12,035 nucleotides of DNA from assembly GCA_023459355.1 (NCBI GenBank), contig JAEWUM010000037.1, forward strand, positions 1 through 12,035, given 5' to 3'. The number at the start of each line of letters is the position of its first letter. The stretch's first letter is position 1. This DNA is from Bacteroidota bacterium (lineage in GTDB: Bacteria; Bacteroidota; Bacteroidia; Bacteroidales; Paludibacteraceae). Shown here piece after piece: positions 1 through 6,277 of this stretch. The notes under the pieces were generated by a model. It saw nothing but the letters and a program-made list of their open reading frames with translations, made no database searches and had not been told where the DNA came from. The translations under genes and the position numbers were made by a program.

Positions 1-30
1 CGTCATTGCGAGCAAAGCGAAGCAACCCCC
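1..30 (-). repeat. REP-like interspersed repeat, short-stem copy
   Basis: This copy reads, on the minus strand, as GGGGTTGCTTCG followed by a short stem and then TCGCAATGACG. The same outer sequences frame the two copies at 3255-3291 and 3317-3353, which lie in the opposite orientation and carry a GC-rich GGCGGC/GCCGCC stem. Here the central stem is reduced to CTTTGC. It lies just downstream of the GIY-YIG gene. The copy may continue past the left edge of the window. Confidence 0.75.
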
Positions 31-43
31 TGCTAGCTCGCAC

Positions 44-328
44 TTAGCTATTACCCAAATCTCTCCACTCCGGGTTCATCTTATTAATTAAATCAATCTT
101 CTTTTTTCTCGACCCTCCTTTGATTTGCTTCTCCCGGGCAATTGCATCCACAATGCTATCAAACGCTTCTGCATAAACTAATTTATGTACCTGGTATTTT
201 TTTGTAAATGCACGTTTATGAACTCCGGATTTATGTTGCAAGATTCTTTGTTGCAAGTTCGATGTCACCCCTGTGTATAATACATTATGATGCTGGTTGG
301 TCAGTATATAAACAAAAGATTTTTTCAT
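44..328 (-). CDS. GIY-YIG nuclease superfamily protein (UPF0213/YhbQ-like)
   Basis: A 94-residue protein consisting of a single GIY-YIG domain. The GIY half is the VYI at residues 6-8 and the YIG half is YTG at 18-20. The conserved arginine (R28 in NLQQR) and the conserved glutamate (E66 in AREKQIK) are present, so the nuclease fold and active site look intact. Stand-alone proteins of this size are common in Bacteroidota. Their cellular role is poorly known; a nuclease or repair function is an inference from the fold. I chose the ATG at 326-328, which gives the usual MKKSFVYILT start. A TTG nine bases upstream (335-337) would add three residues and is less likely. It is preceded by a strong stem-loop (344-376) and appears to be a single-gene unit. 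Confidence 0.85.
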   Translation of the reverse strand: MKKSFVYILTNQHHNVLYTGVTSNLQQRILQHKSGVHKRAFTKKYQVHKLVYAEAFDSIVDAIAREKQIKGGSRKKKIDLINKMNPEWRDLGNS

Positions 329-343
329 GTGAGTCAATTTAAC

Positions 344-376
344 ATGGAGAGACTACAAAAACTGTAGTCTCTCCAT
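344..376. terminator. Perfect stem-loop, probable terminator or boundary element
   Basis: Fourteen bases at 344-357 (core GGAGAGACTACA) pair perfectly with 363-376 around a five-base loop AAAAC. It lies between two minus-strand genes, downstream of the DNA-binding protein gene at 479 and upstream of the GIY-YIG gene. On the minus strand there is no clear U-run after the stem. On the plus strand it is followed by TCTTTT, which is the better terminator-like tail. Bidirectional insulation or a mobile palindrome are both possible. Confidence 0.5.
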
Positions 377-408
377 TCTTTTAAAAATAATGTATGTGAT
401 GCGCCACT

Positions 409-467
409 TAATGCGCATGCCATGCGTAGCCTAATGCGCATACCATGCGTTAGATAATGCGCATCAG
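409..467. repeat. 23-bp direct repeat, about 2.5 copies
   Basis: Two adjacent 23-bp units (409-431 and 432-454) start with TAATGCGCAT and contain CCATGCGT in the middle. A third unit begins at 455 and keeps only the first 10 bases, TAATGCGCAT. Each unit contains the palindrome ATGCGCAT. The array lies just downstream of the DNA-binding protein gene. No coding potential is seen in it. Confidence 0.75.
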
Positions 468-478
468 ATACATCTTGA

Positions 479-1198
479 TTAGGAAATTACAACCGGAATT
501 GAGAAGCTTACCGACCGGGGTGCTTTCAGCAAAATATTTGCTCGTGTATATTGTGTTGTTATTGTCAGTTCGTATTCTCCCGGTTCAATAGTTTCCGGTA
601 TATCCAACAACAAACGTGAAGGTTCATTTAATACGATTGAATCTTGGGGGAGTTTGGAAACTTCCTGTGTTGAGGTGTTTTTTAACGTTACACCACATGT
701 TGGATCTTCTCCTACAACCTTGATGTAAGAACCTCTTATCTCACAATTGCGTCCTTTGATGAGTGTACCATCAGTGGAACCTGTTACCATATTTGTCAAA
801 GAGAATATCTCCATTGAGTCAGGTTGTACTCCCAGAATCTGAACAGATGTGTCGGAAATTGCTTGACGTAATTGCATTCCCTGGTTTATAGCAACATAAA
901 CAGCATTTGTTTCCGGGTTCCAGGTCTTATTGTAAATCGCTCCTTTGATAACCGGTCGCATGTAAACCATGCCTGTGTTAACATTATGTCCCGATAATAC
1001 CAGTTGCATGGCTTTTTCCTGAAACCGGGTGACAATGTTTTTGATGGTGTTTCTGTTGTTTTCAGTTCCATCCTTCATAATGTCATCCACGATGTCGTCC
1101 AGATTTTTACTTCCCATGCCTGAAACGGTTGCGCTGAAGTCATTCGGATCTTCAGTCAAATGGTTGTTTTTTAACCATGCCTTCAATAAATTGCTCAT
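479..1198 (-). CDS. HU/IHF-like DNA-binding protein with C-terminal DUF4469-type domain
   Basis: A 239-residue cytoplasmic protein. From the ATG at 1196-1198 it starts MSNLLKAWLKNNHLT. The first ~120 residues resemble the divergent HU/IHF-like domain of Bacteroidales, with a helical start and then a basic strand region around RPVIKGAIYNKTW. The remainder is a beta-rich domain (ILGVQPDSMEIFSLTNMVTGSTDGTLIKG onward, given here only as a landmark) typical of DUF4469, with an Ig-like fold ending in SVSFSIPVVIS. The reading frame stays open upstream to 1312, but that would overlap the response regulator gene by 35 bp and adds a segment unlike the family, so I prefer 1198. It lies 79 bp downstream of the response regulator on the same strand and no separate promoter box is visible, so co-transcription is likely. 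Binding DNA as an architectural protein is inferred from family membership. Confidence 0.8.
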   Translation of the reverse strand: MSNLLKAWLKNNHLTEDPNDFSATVSGMGSKNLDDIVDDIMKDGTENNRNTIKNIVTRFQEKAMQLVLSGHNVNTGMVYMRPVIKGAIYNKTWNPETNAVYVAINQGMQLRQAISDTSVQILGVQPDSMEIFSLTNMVTGSTDGTLIKGRNCEIRGSYIKVVGEDPTCGVTLKNTSTQEVSKLPQDSIVLNEPSRLLLDIPETIEPGEYELTITTQYTRANILLKAPRSVSFSIPVVIS

Positions 1199-1254
1199 AA
1201 AATATAGAATTAATGCCCCTTTTATTTGTGTTTTTGGGGGCGGGTTAATAAATA

Positions 1255-1274
1255 GGAACGTGTTGCCACGCTCC
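1255..1274 (-). terminator. Stem-loop with GCAA tetraloop after the response regulator gene
   Basis: On the minus strand GGAGCGTG pairs with CACGTTCC (one G-U pair in RNA) around a GCAA loop, which is of the stable GNRA type. It begins three bases after the response regulator stop codon and is followed by an A/U-rich but not U-only stretch. It could be a weak terminator, or an RNA-stability or attenuation element between the two genes. Confidence 0.4.
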
Positions 1275-1277
1275 GGG

Positions 1278-1976
1278 TTATAGATGTTGAGATTCTGTTT
1301 GTTCCGGAACAATGAGTCTGATTTTTGCGCTGACTCCGGTGTCGATACTGATACCGTCTAAGCATTTTATTTTTTTGCGTATTTTCCACAAGATATTTCC
1401 CAATGTACCTTTCCGGATATTGTAATCGGTTGTTTCCCAGACTTTACAAACCAGGGTGCTTTTGTCGATATATTCATTCCGGTATTGGTATAGTTTGTAC
1501 AGGATTTTGGTTTCCATACGGGATAAATGAATGCGTATGGCCTCATATTCAATAGCTTGTTCGCATAACAACAGGGTGGCCTCGCCGAATTTGAGCTTAT
1601 TCATGTTGCTAAAGTTTGACGTGAGTGTTATAAGCCTGTTCATTCGTTCCGCCATCTCATGCAACTCTATAGGCTTGCGCATGTAATCGGCATAGCGAAA
1701 GTTGATGGCTTTTGAGACGGTATCTTCGTTTTTCCCGGAACTTGCGAATAATATGGGTATGTCGGATATCTCCCTGATTTGCTTGGCCAACGCATAATTG
1801 TTCTTTACATCCGAAGGTGATAAATCAATCAACAGTACATCGGACTCTAATGAGAGAATATGTTCTGCTTGTCGCTTTTCCTGTTCAACTATTACACGGA
1901 TGTGATTTTCTGAAAAATAATTTGTAACTAACTGATTTAATTTTAGGTCATTTCCAATGCAAACAACCTTCTTCAT
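1278..1976 (-). CDS. OmpR/PhoB-type response regulator, no partner kinase nearby
   Basis: A 232-residue protein from the ATG at 1974-1976 (MKKVVCIGND). An in-frame ATG at 1989-1991 would add five residues and cannot be excluded. The receiver domain covers about residues 1-115. Counting from the longer start, D56 in LLIDLS is the likely phosphorylation site, S84/S85 the switch serine and K106 in MRKPI the conserved lysine. The first acidic position is N14-D15 rather than two acids, a mild departure. The C-terminal ~100 residues (from LKFGEATLLL) form a winged-helix DNA-binding domain, with the recognition region near YNIRKGTLGNILWKIRKKI. No histidine kinase lies in the window. It is the first gene of a likely two-gene unit with the DNA-binding protein at 479-1198. 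Its targets cannot be read from the sequence. Confidence 0.85.
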   Translation of the reverse strand: MKKVVCIGNDLKLNQLVTNYFSENHIRVIVEQEKRQAEHILSLESDVLLIDLSPSDVKNNYALAKQIREISDIPILFASSGKNEDTVSKAINFRYADYMRKPIELHEMAERMNRLITLTSNFSNMNKLKFGEATLLLCEQAIEYEAIRIHLSRMETKILYKLYQYRNEYIDKSTLVCKVWETTDYNIRKGTLGNILWKIRKKIKCLDGISIDTGVSAKIRLIVPEQTESQHL

Positions 1977-2032
1977 GATAAAGGATTTCATTTGGTAAAC
2001 ATTTTAAACAAATTAAGAAAAGATTTCGGTGA

Positions 2033-2040
2033 CAAAAGTA
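2033..2040 (-). promoter_or_regulatory. Candidate -7 box of the response regulator gene
   Basis: On the minus strand the sequence is TACTTTTG, an exact match to the Bacteroidota box TAnnTTTG. It lies 56 bp upstream of the ATG at 1976. No good TTTG is seen at the usual -33 distance. A small inverted repeat, TGTCT at 2055-2059 and AGACA at 2066-2070, lies just upstream and might be an operator. Confidence 0.45.
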
Positions 2041-2098
2041 AAACATTATTTACATGTCTTATATGAGACACGCATTGTTTTATTTTTATTTAAAAAAG

Positions 2099-2140
2099 TG
2101 GTGATGAGATGGTGATGTGGTGAATAGCGAAGCAACCTGC
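2099..2140. repeat. Degenerate GGTGATG repeat plus fragment of the REP-like repeat
   Basis: GGTGATG occurs at 2100-2106 and 2111-2117, followed by a related GGTGAAT. Right after it, 2126-2137 reads AGCGAAGCAACC, an exact 12-base match to bases 16-27 at the left edge of the window. This looks like a decayed end of the REP-like family in the promoter-upstream region of the capE gene. Confidence 0.5.
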
Positions 2141-2154
2141 ACAAAGTAATCATA

Positions 2155-2184
2155 TTGCAAAACCCGATAAAAATATTAACTTTG
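2155..2184 (+). promoter_or_regulatory. Probable promoter of the UDP-FucNAc operon
   Basis: TTG at 2155-2157 is separated by 19 bases from TAACTTTG at 2177-2184. This fits the Bacteroidota sigma-factor pattern of a TTTG-like -33 box and a TAnnTTTG -7 box. Transcription would start near 2190, giving a leader of about 48 bases before the ATG at 2239. No other promoter box stands out ahead of the downstream two genes. Confidence 0.6.
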
Positions 2185-2238
2185 CCCTCAAAATCTAATA
2201 AACCCAACCCGTTTTTAAATTTTAACTGGTAACATTGT

Positions 2239-3252
2239 ATGTTTAAAAATAAAATCCTTCTTATCACCGGCGGCACAGGTTCGTTCGGTAATGCTGTTTT
2301 AAAAAGATTCATCGATACAGATATCAAAGAAATTCGCATATTCAGTCGCGACGAAAAGAAACAGGATGATATGCGCCACCAGTTAAACAATCCGAAAGTA
2401 AAGTTCTATATCGGCGATGTCCGGGATAAACGTAGTGTGGATGGCGCCATGATGGGTGTTGATTACGTGTTTCATGCGGCTGCGCTGAAACAGGTGCCTT
2501 CCTGCGAGTTTTTCCCCATTCAGGCAGTAAGAACCAATGTGTTTGGCACCGAGAACGTGTTGGATTCGGCTATTCAGCACGGAGTTAAGAATGTGGTGGT
2601 GTTGAGTACCGATAAGGCTGCTTATCCTATCAATGCTATGGGCATCAGTAAGGCCATGATGGAAAAGGTGGCCATTGCCAAAGCCCGTTCGCTCGGAGAG
2701 AATGCTGCTACCACCATTTGTTGTACACGCTATGGTAATGTAATGGCCAGCCGTGGATCGGTTATCCCCTTGTGGATCGATCAGATTAAGGGCGGAAAGG
2801 AAATTACCATTACCGATCCGAATATGACCCGGTATATGATGACTCTCGAAGATGCAGTGGATTTGGTTCTGTATGCATTTCAACATGGTAAAAACGGTGA
2901 TTTGTTCGTGCAAAAAGCTCCCGCGGTTTCATTGGATATATTAGCAAAGGCGTTGACCGAATTGTTTAAAACAAATACTCCGGTCAGGGTAATCGGCACG
3001 CGTCATGGCGAGAAACTGTATGAAACCCTGGTGACCCGGGAGGAAATGGCCAAGTCGGAGGACATGGGTGGTTACTATCGTGTCCCGGCAGATAACCGTG
3101 ATTTGAATTACGATAAATATTTCATCGAAGGTCAGGAAGAAATTGCAACAATCGAAGATTACCATTCTCATAATACGAAGCAGTTGAGTGTAGAGGAGAT
3201 GAAGGAGTTGTTGATGAAGTTGGATATTGTGAACGGCCAGGTGCAATTGTAG
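2239..3252 (+). CDS. capE: UDP-N-acetylglucosamine 4,6-dehydratase/5-epimerase (CapE/FnlA/WbjB family)
   Basis: A 337-residue cytoplasmic enzyme of the extended SDR family. It catalyses the first step from UDP-GlcNAc to UDP-L-FucNAc: dehydration at C4/C6 with inversion at C5. The NAD(P)-binding motif is TGGTGSFG at residues 10-17. The catalytic segment STDKAAYPINAMGISK ends at residue 138, with T124, D125, K126 and an MxxxK (M134, K138) in place of the classical YxxxK. The methionine is usual in this dehydratase branch and is not a sign of decay. The C-terminal part (TRYMMTLEDAVDLV, GTRHGEKLYETLVTREEM) is typical of the CapE/FnlA group and separates it from FlaA1/PseB. It is first in the operon, with the next gene 121 bp downstream across two repeat copies. 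The alternative annotation, a generic polysaccharide biosynthesis SDR, is less specific. Confidence 0.93.
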   Translation: MFKNKILLITGGTGSFGNAVLKRFIDTDIKEIRIFSRDEKKQDDMRHQLNNPKVKFYIGDVRDKRSVDGAMMGVDYVFHAAALKQVPSCEFFPIQAVRTNVFGTENVLDSAIQHGVKNVVVLSTDKAAYPINAMGISKAMMEKVAIAKARSLGENAATTICCTRYGNVMASRGSVIPLWIDQIKGGKEITITDPNMTRYMMTLEDAVDLVLYAFQHGKNGDLFVQKAPAVSLDILAKALTELFKTNTPVRVIGTRHGEKLYETLVTREEMAKSEDMGGYYRVPADNRDLNYDKYFIEGQEEIATIEDYHSHNTKQLSVEEMKELLMKLDIVNGQVQL

Positions 3253-3254
3253 AA

Positions 3255-3291
3255 GGGGTTGCTTCGGCGGCTTTGCCGCCTCGCAATGACG
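3255..3291 (+). repeat. REP-like interspersed palindrome, copy 2
   Basis: The sequence begins GGGGTTGCTTC, contains the stem GGCGGC-TTT-GCCGCC (3266-3280) and ends TCGCAATGACG. Outer bases TTGC and GCAA also pair, giving an imperfect hairpin. It starts three bases after the capE stop codon, so it could protect or terminate the upstream message. It is nearly identical to the copy at 3317-3353. Confidence 0.85.
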
Positions 3292-3316
3292 GGTGAACGG
3301 CTAAGTGCAACTTTGA

Positions 3317-3353
3317 GGGGGTTGCTTCGGCGGCTTCGCCGCCTCGCAATGAC
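3317..3353 (+). repeat. REP-like interspersed palindrome, copy 3
   Basis: This is the same unit and orientation as the copy at 3255-3291, beginning GGGGGTTGCTTC, with the stem GGCGGC-TTC-GCCGCC type core and ending TCGCAATGAC. It ends 20 bases before the capF start codon, and only A/T-rich sequence lies between. The two copies make a direct repeat with 25 unrelated bases between them. Confidence 0.85.
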
Positions 3354-3373
3354 ATTTAATATATATTTAAAAC

Positions 3374-4483
3374 ATGAAGATATTAATAACTGGTGCCAGG
3401 GGTTTTGTAGGTAAGAACTTGGTTGCGGAACTTCGCAATCAGGGCTTTCAGGACTTGCTGGAATATGATGTGGATACGGATCCGGCTTTGCTGGATGGGT
3501 ATGCAGCATCCTGCGAATTTGTTTTTCACTTAGCCGGAGTAAACCGTCCGAAAGAACAAACGGAATTTATGACCGGTAACTTTGGGTTTACCTCTCAACT
3601 GCTCGATGCCCTGAAAAAAAACGGGAATAAAGCGCCGGTACTGATTACTTCCTCCACTCAGGCTGCCTTTGATAATCCTTACGGACAAAGCAAGAAGGCG
3701 GGAGAAGAGTTAATCTTTCAGTACGGGAAAGACCGGGGCGTGAAGGTGTTCGTGTATCGCCTCCCCAACGTTTTCGGAAAATGGTGTCGTCCCAATTACA
3801 ACAGTGCTGTGGCTACTTTTTGTCACAATATCGCGCACGGACTACCGATTCAGGTGAACGACCCCAGTGTCGTGATGAATTTGGTGTATGTGGATGATGT
3901 AGTGGCATCGTTTATTGATAAACTGAAAAACGGGAAACCGGATACTGAGGTTTATTCGGAAGTCACTCCGGTGCATACCATCAAACTGGGTGAAATTGTA
4001 GATCTGATTAATAGTTTCAGAGCAAGCAGGGAAACCTTGCAGGTCCCTGATATGGGAGATGGATTTATCAAAAAACTGTATTCCACCTACCTGAGTTATC
4101 TGCCAGAAGATCAATTTAGTTACCTGCTGAAAATGAATGTTGATAACCGGGGATCGTTTACCGAATTTTTGAAGAGTCCCGAACGCGGTCAGGTGTCGGT
4201 CAACATCTCAAAACCTGGTATAACCAAAGGTAATCATTGGCATCATACCAAGAATGAAAAGTTTCTGGTCGTCAGCGGCAAAGGCGTTGTCCGCTTCAGA
4301 AAAATAAATACAAATGAGATAATAGAATATTTTGTATCAGGAGATAAGTTGGAAGTGGTAGATATCCCGGTTGGCTATACCCACAACATCGAAAACCTTG
4401 GAGATGCAGACATGGTAACGGTCATGTGGGTGAATGAGGTGTTTGATAAAGAGAGACCGGATACGTTTTTTATGGAAGTTTAA
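3374..4483 (+). CDS. capF: Bifunctional UDP-sugar reductase/epimerase (CapF/FnlB/WbjC family)
   Basis: A 369-residue two-domain enzyme. It converts the 4-keto product of CapE into UDP-2-acetamido-2,6-dideoxy-L-talose (UDP-L-TalNAc), by C3 epimerisation followed by NADPH-dependent C4 reduction. The N-terminal SDR domain (about 1-245) has the nucleotide-binding motif TGARGFVG at residues 6-13 and the catalytic YGQSK with Y103 and K107. The C-terminal cupin domain (about 250-369) has the metal-ligand set H288 and H290 in NHWHHTKNEKF, E295, and H337 in GYTHNIENLG. The combination of SDR and cupin is diagnostic of CapF. The length matches the family. Start ATG at 3374 gives the normal MKILITG. No clear Shine-Dalgarno is present. 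It sits between capE and capG, which supports the pathway assignment. Confidence 0.93.
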   Translation: MKILITGARGFVGKNLVAELRNQGFQDLLEYDVDTDPALLDGYAASCEFVFHLAGVNRPKEQTEFMTGNFGFTSQLLDALKKNGNKAPVLITSSTQAAFDNPYGQSKKAGEELIFQYGKDRGVKVFVYRLPNVFGKWCRPNYNSAVATFCHNIAHGLPIQVNDPSVVMNLVYVDDVVASFIDKLKNGKPDTEVYSEVTPVHTIKLGEIVDLINSFRASRETLQVPDMGDGFIKKLYSTYLSYLPEDQFSYLLKMNVDNRGSFTEFLKSPERGQVSVNISKPGITKGNHWHHTKNEKFLVVSGKGVVRFRKINTNEIIEYFVSGDKLEVVDIPVGYTHNIENLGDADMVTVMWVNEVFDKERPDTFFMEV

Positions 4484-4486
4484 AAA

Positions 4487-4561
4487 GGTCTACAGTCTAC
4501 GGTCTACAGTCAACGGTCATGCAACAAATGACTGTAGACTGTAGACCGTAGACCGTAGACC
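4487..4561. repeat. Heptamer repeat forming a long hairpin between capF and capG
   Basis: The left arm 4487-4520 is built of 7-bp units of the type GTCTACA/GTCTACG/GTCAACG. The right arm 4528-4561 contains the complementary units GACTGTA/GACCGTA, with one extra unit extending to 4567. The arms pair over 34 positions around the loop GCAACAA, with only two mismatches (4494/4554 and 4512/4536) and one G-U pair. The hairpin lies four bases after the capF stop codon and ends 16 bases before the capG start, so it would be part of the operon mRNA. Confidence 0.85.
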
Positions 4562-4577
4562 GTAGACAATAAATTAA

Positions 4578-5723
4578 ATGAAAAAACTAAAAGTACTTAC
4601 AGTCGTTGGCACCCGTCCGGAGATCATCCGTTTATCGTGTGTGCTTCAAAAATTAGATGCCAGTGAAGCGATTGAACATACGCTTGTGCATACCGGTCAG
4701 AATTATGATTATGAATTGAACGAAGTGTTTTTTGAAGACCTTGGTTTGCGGAAACCGGATTATTTTCTGAATGCCGCGGGTAAGAACGCGACGGAAACGG
4801 CCGGACAGATATTGATAAATATTGATCCTGTATTGGAAACCGTACAACCTGATGCTTTTCTGGTGTTGGGAGATACCAACTCCTGTTTGTGTGCTATAGC
4901 AGCGAAAAAACGTCATATCCCTATTTTCCACATGGAAGCGGGTAACCGTTGTTTTGACCAGCGTGTACCTGAAGAAAGCAACCGGAAAATTGTAGATCAC
5001 ACAGCAGATATAAATTTGACATACAGTGATATTGCCAGAGAATACCTGCTGGCGGAAGGTTTACGTCCCGACAGGGTTATCAAAACCGGTAGCCCGATGT
5101 TTGAGGTGTTGAACCGTTATAAGTCTACAGTCAACGGTCAACTGTCTACTGTCTTGGGTAAGTTGGGGTTGAAAAAGGGTCAGTACTTTGTGGTATCGGC
5201 GCACCGGGAAGAAAATATAGCCTCAGAAAAGAATTTTTTCAATCTGGTAAAGATACTCAACCAGGTAGCAGCACAATATAACCTGCCGGTTATTGTTTCT
5301 ACCCATCCACGTACCCGCAAGATGATTGAAAAGCACGGTATTCAGTTTCATGAACAGGTGAAGTTGATGAAACCGATGGGACTTAGCGAATACATTGCTC
5401 TGCAGGTGCAATCCAAAGCCGTGTTATCCGACAGTGGAACCATCAGCGAAGAGTCCTCTATCCTGAATTTCCGGGCATTAAACATCCGTGAGGCGCACGA
5501 ACGTCCCGAAGCCATGGAAGAAGCTTCGGTGATGATGGTAGGATTAAACCCGGAACGGGTGATGCAGGGACTCGTTGAACTGGAGCAGCAGAAAACAGGT
5601 GCCGAGCGCAACTTCAGGCCCGTTGCCGACTACAGTATGCCCAATGTGAGCGACAAGGTGGTGCGGATTATCCTGTCGTATACCGATTATGTGAAAAGAG
5701 TGGTGTGGGGTGAAGAACTATAA
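4578..5723 (+). CDS. capG: UDP-N-acetyl-L-fucosamine synthase, 2-epimerase (CapG/FnlC/WbjD, WecB-like)
   Basis: A 381-residue cytoplasmic enzyme of the UDP-GlcNAc 2-epimerase (WecB) superfamily. It catalyses the last step, C2 epimerisation of UDP-L-TalNAc to UDP-L-FucNAc. Seen motifs are VVGTRPEIIRLS (9-20), HTGQNYDYELNEVFFEDLGL, LGDTNS with D99, HMEAGNRCFD with E120, PEESNRK with E132, SAHREENI with H209, and DSGTISEESS at 285-294. MEAGNRCFD and DSGTISEE are features of the CapG/FnlC branch, in place of VEAGLRT and DSGGxQEE of the ordinary epimerase. The catalytic residues match those of WecB by position. Residues 183-192 (STVNGQLSTV) are encoded by a copy of the heptamer repeat found just upstream of the gene, in a surface-loop-like region before SAHREEN. 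The frame is intact. It is the last gene of the operon. Confidence 0.93.
   Translation: MKKLKVLTVVGTRPEIIRLSCVLQKLDASEAIEHTLVHTGQNYDYELNEVFFEDLGLRKPDYFLNAAGKNATETAGQILINIDPVLETVQPDAFLVLGDTNSCLCAIAAKKRHIPIFHMEAGNRCFDQRVPEESNRKIVDHTADINLTYSDIAREYLLAEGLRPDRVIKTGSPMFEVLNRYKSTVNGQLSTVLGKLGLKKGQYFVVSAHREENIASEKNFFNLVKILNQVAAQYNLPVIVSTHPRTRKMIEKHGIQFHEQVKLMKPMGLSEYIALQVQSKAVLSDSGTISEESSILNFRALNIREAHERPEAMEEASVMMVGLNPERVMQGLVELEQQKTGAERNFRPVADYSMPNVSDKVVRIILSYTDYVKRVVWGEEL
5123..5153 (+). repeat. Heptamer repeat array inside the capG coding region
   Basis: Four 7-bp units of the pattern GTCNACN (GTCTACA, GTCAACG, GTCAACT, GTCTACT) followed by GTC. The first 18 bases, GTCTACAGTCAACGGTCA, are identical to 4502-4519 in the hairpin upstream of the gene. 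The array is translated as part of the enzyme (residues 183-192) without breaking the frame. Confidence 0.8.
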
Positions 5724-5773
5724 TAATAACAGGATAAATTACATTCGTATCTAATACAGCAGTGAAACGTACG

Positions 5774-6229
5774 CTATGAATCATAAAGCCCGTCCTTCTC
5801 GTCGGCATTCATGATGTCTATTATATGCCGTTTTTGTTCCGCTTTCATCTTTGTTTTGTAATTGGCTACATCTTCAAACTTGATTCGCCGGTGTTTACCT
5901 ACTTTTGTAAACTCAATTTCACCATCTTCGAGGAGTTTCACCAAATAGGGTCTTGAACAACCTAACATCTCCGCCGCTTTTTGTGTTGTAACTTCAGTTG
6001 CACTTGGCACAAGTGAGATGGGTTTGCCCTGGCTCATTGCTTTGAGAATGTCTTCTAAAAATCTCATTGCACTCAATGGCATTACAATTTTATCATTTGT
6101 TTCTTCAATTTCAATTTCAACCTGGTCACTTTTTAATTGCCCCAAAGCAGCAGTCAATGCATCGTAAGATGTTTGTGCAATCATTCGCTCTGTTTTACTG
6201 GGTCTTCTGTATGCTTTAATTGCTTCCAT
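5774..6229 (-). CDS. Excisionase-type HTH protein, resembles antitoxin of PIN-domain toxins
   Basis: A 151-residue protein. The N-terminal half (about 1-75) has an acidic stretch, EIEIEETNDKIVMPL, and the phrase SQGKPISLVP. The C-terminal half (79-124) is a MerR/excisionase-like helix-turn-helix, with TTQKAAEMLGCSRPYLVKLL followed by the wing EIEFTKVGKHRRIKFEDV. This whole arrangement is familiar from antitoxins encoded directly upstream of PIN-domain ribonuclease toxins. Here nothing of the sort follows: the gene ends 50 bp from the convergently transcribed capG stop codon. It may be a solitary antitoxin, a remnant of a pair, or an independent regulator. The ATG at 6227-6229 is preceded by a promoter box and a repeated operator-like motif, which fits autoregulation (inference). 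Confidence 0.75.
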   Translation of the reverse strand: MEAIKAYRRPSKTERMIAQTSYDALTAALGQLKSDQVEIEIEETNDKIVMPLSAMRFLEDILKAMSQGKPISLVPSATEVTTQKAAEMLGCSRPYLVKLLEDGEIEFTKVGKHRRIKFEDVANYKTKMKAEQKRHIIDIMNADEKDGLYDS

Positions 6230-6257
6230 AACTTAGTGTATTTAATTGCTTCCGGGG

Positions 6258-6265
6258 CAAAATTA
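6258..6265 (-). promoter_or_regulatory. Candidate -7 box of the HTH gene
   Basis: On the minus strand this reads TAATTTTG, an exact TAnnTTTG match, 28 bp upstream of the ATG at 6229. A TTTG at the standard -33 distance is not seen. The repeated motif at 6278-6300 occupies that position. Confidence 0.45.
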
Positions 6266-6277
6266 CACAAAACAAAT

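Noticed and set aside
1199..1312. 38-residue N-terminal extension of the DNA-binding protein
   Set aside because: It would overlap the response regulator gene and does not resemble the family; the ATG at 1198 gives the usual MSNLLKAW-type start.
2383..2913. 176-residue minus-strand frame inside capE
   Set aside because: Shadow of the strongly supported capE gene on the other strand.
3122..3509. Open frames on the minus strand rich in SLRGG/AEATPS and similar motifs
   Set aside because: They are translations of the two REP-like repeats and of the antisense of capE and capF; no start or homology supports them.
5724..5773. Terminator between the convergent capG and HTH genes
   Set aside because: Only a 4-bp stem (GTAT/ATAC) is visible, too weak to call.
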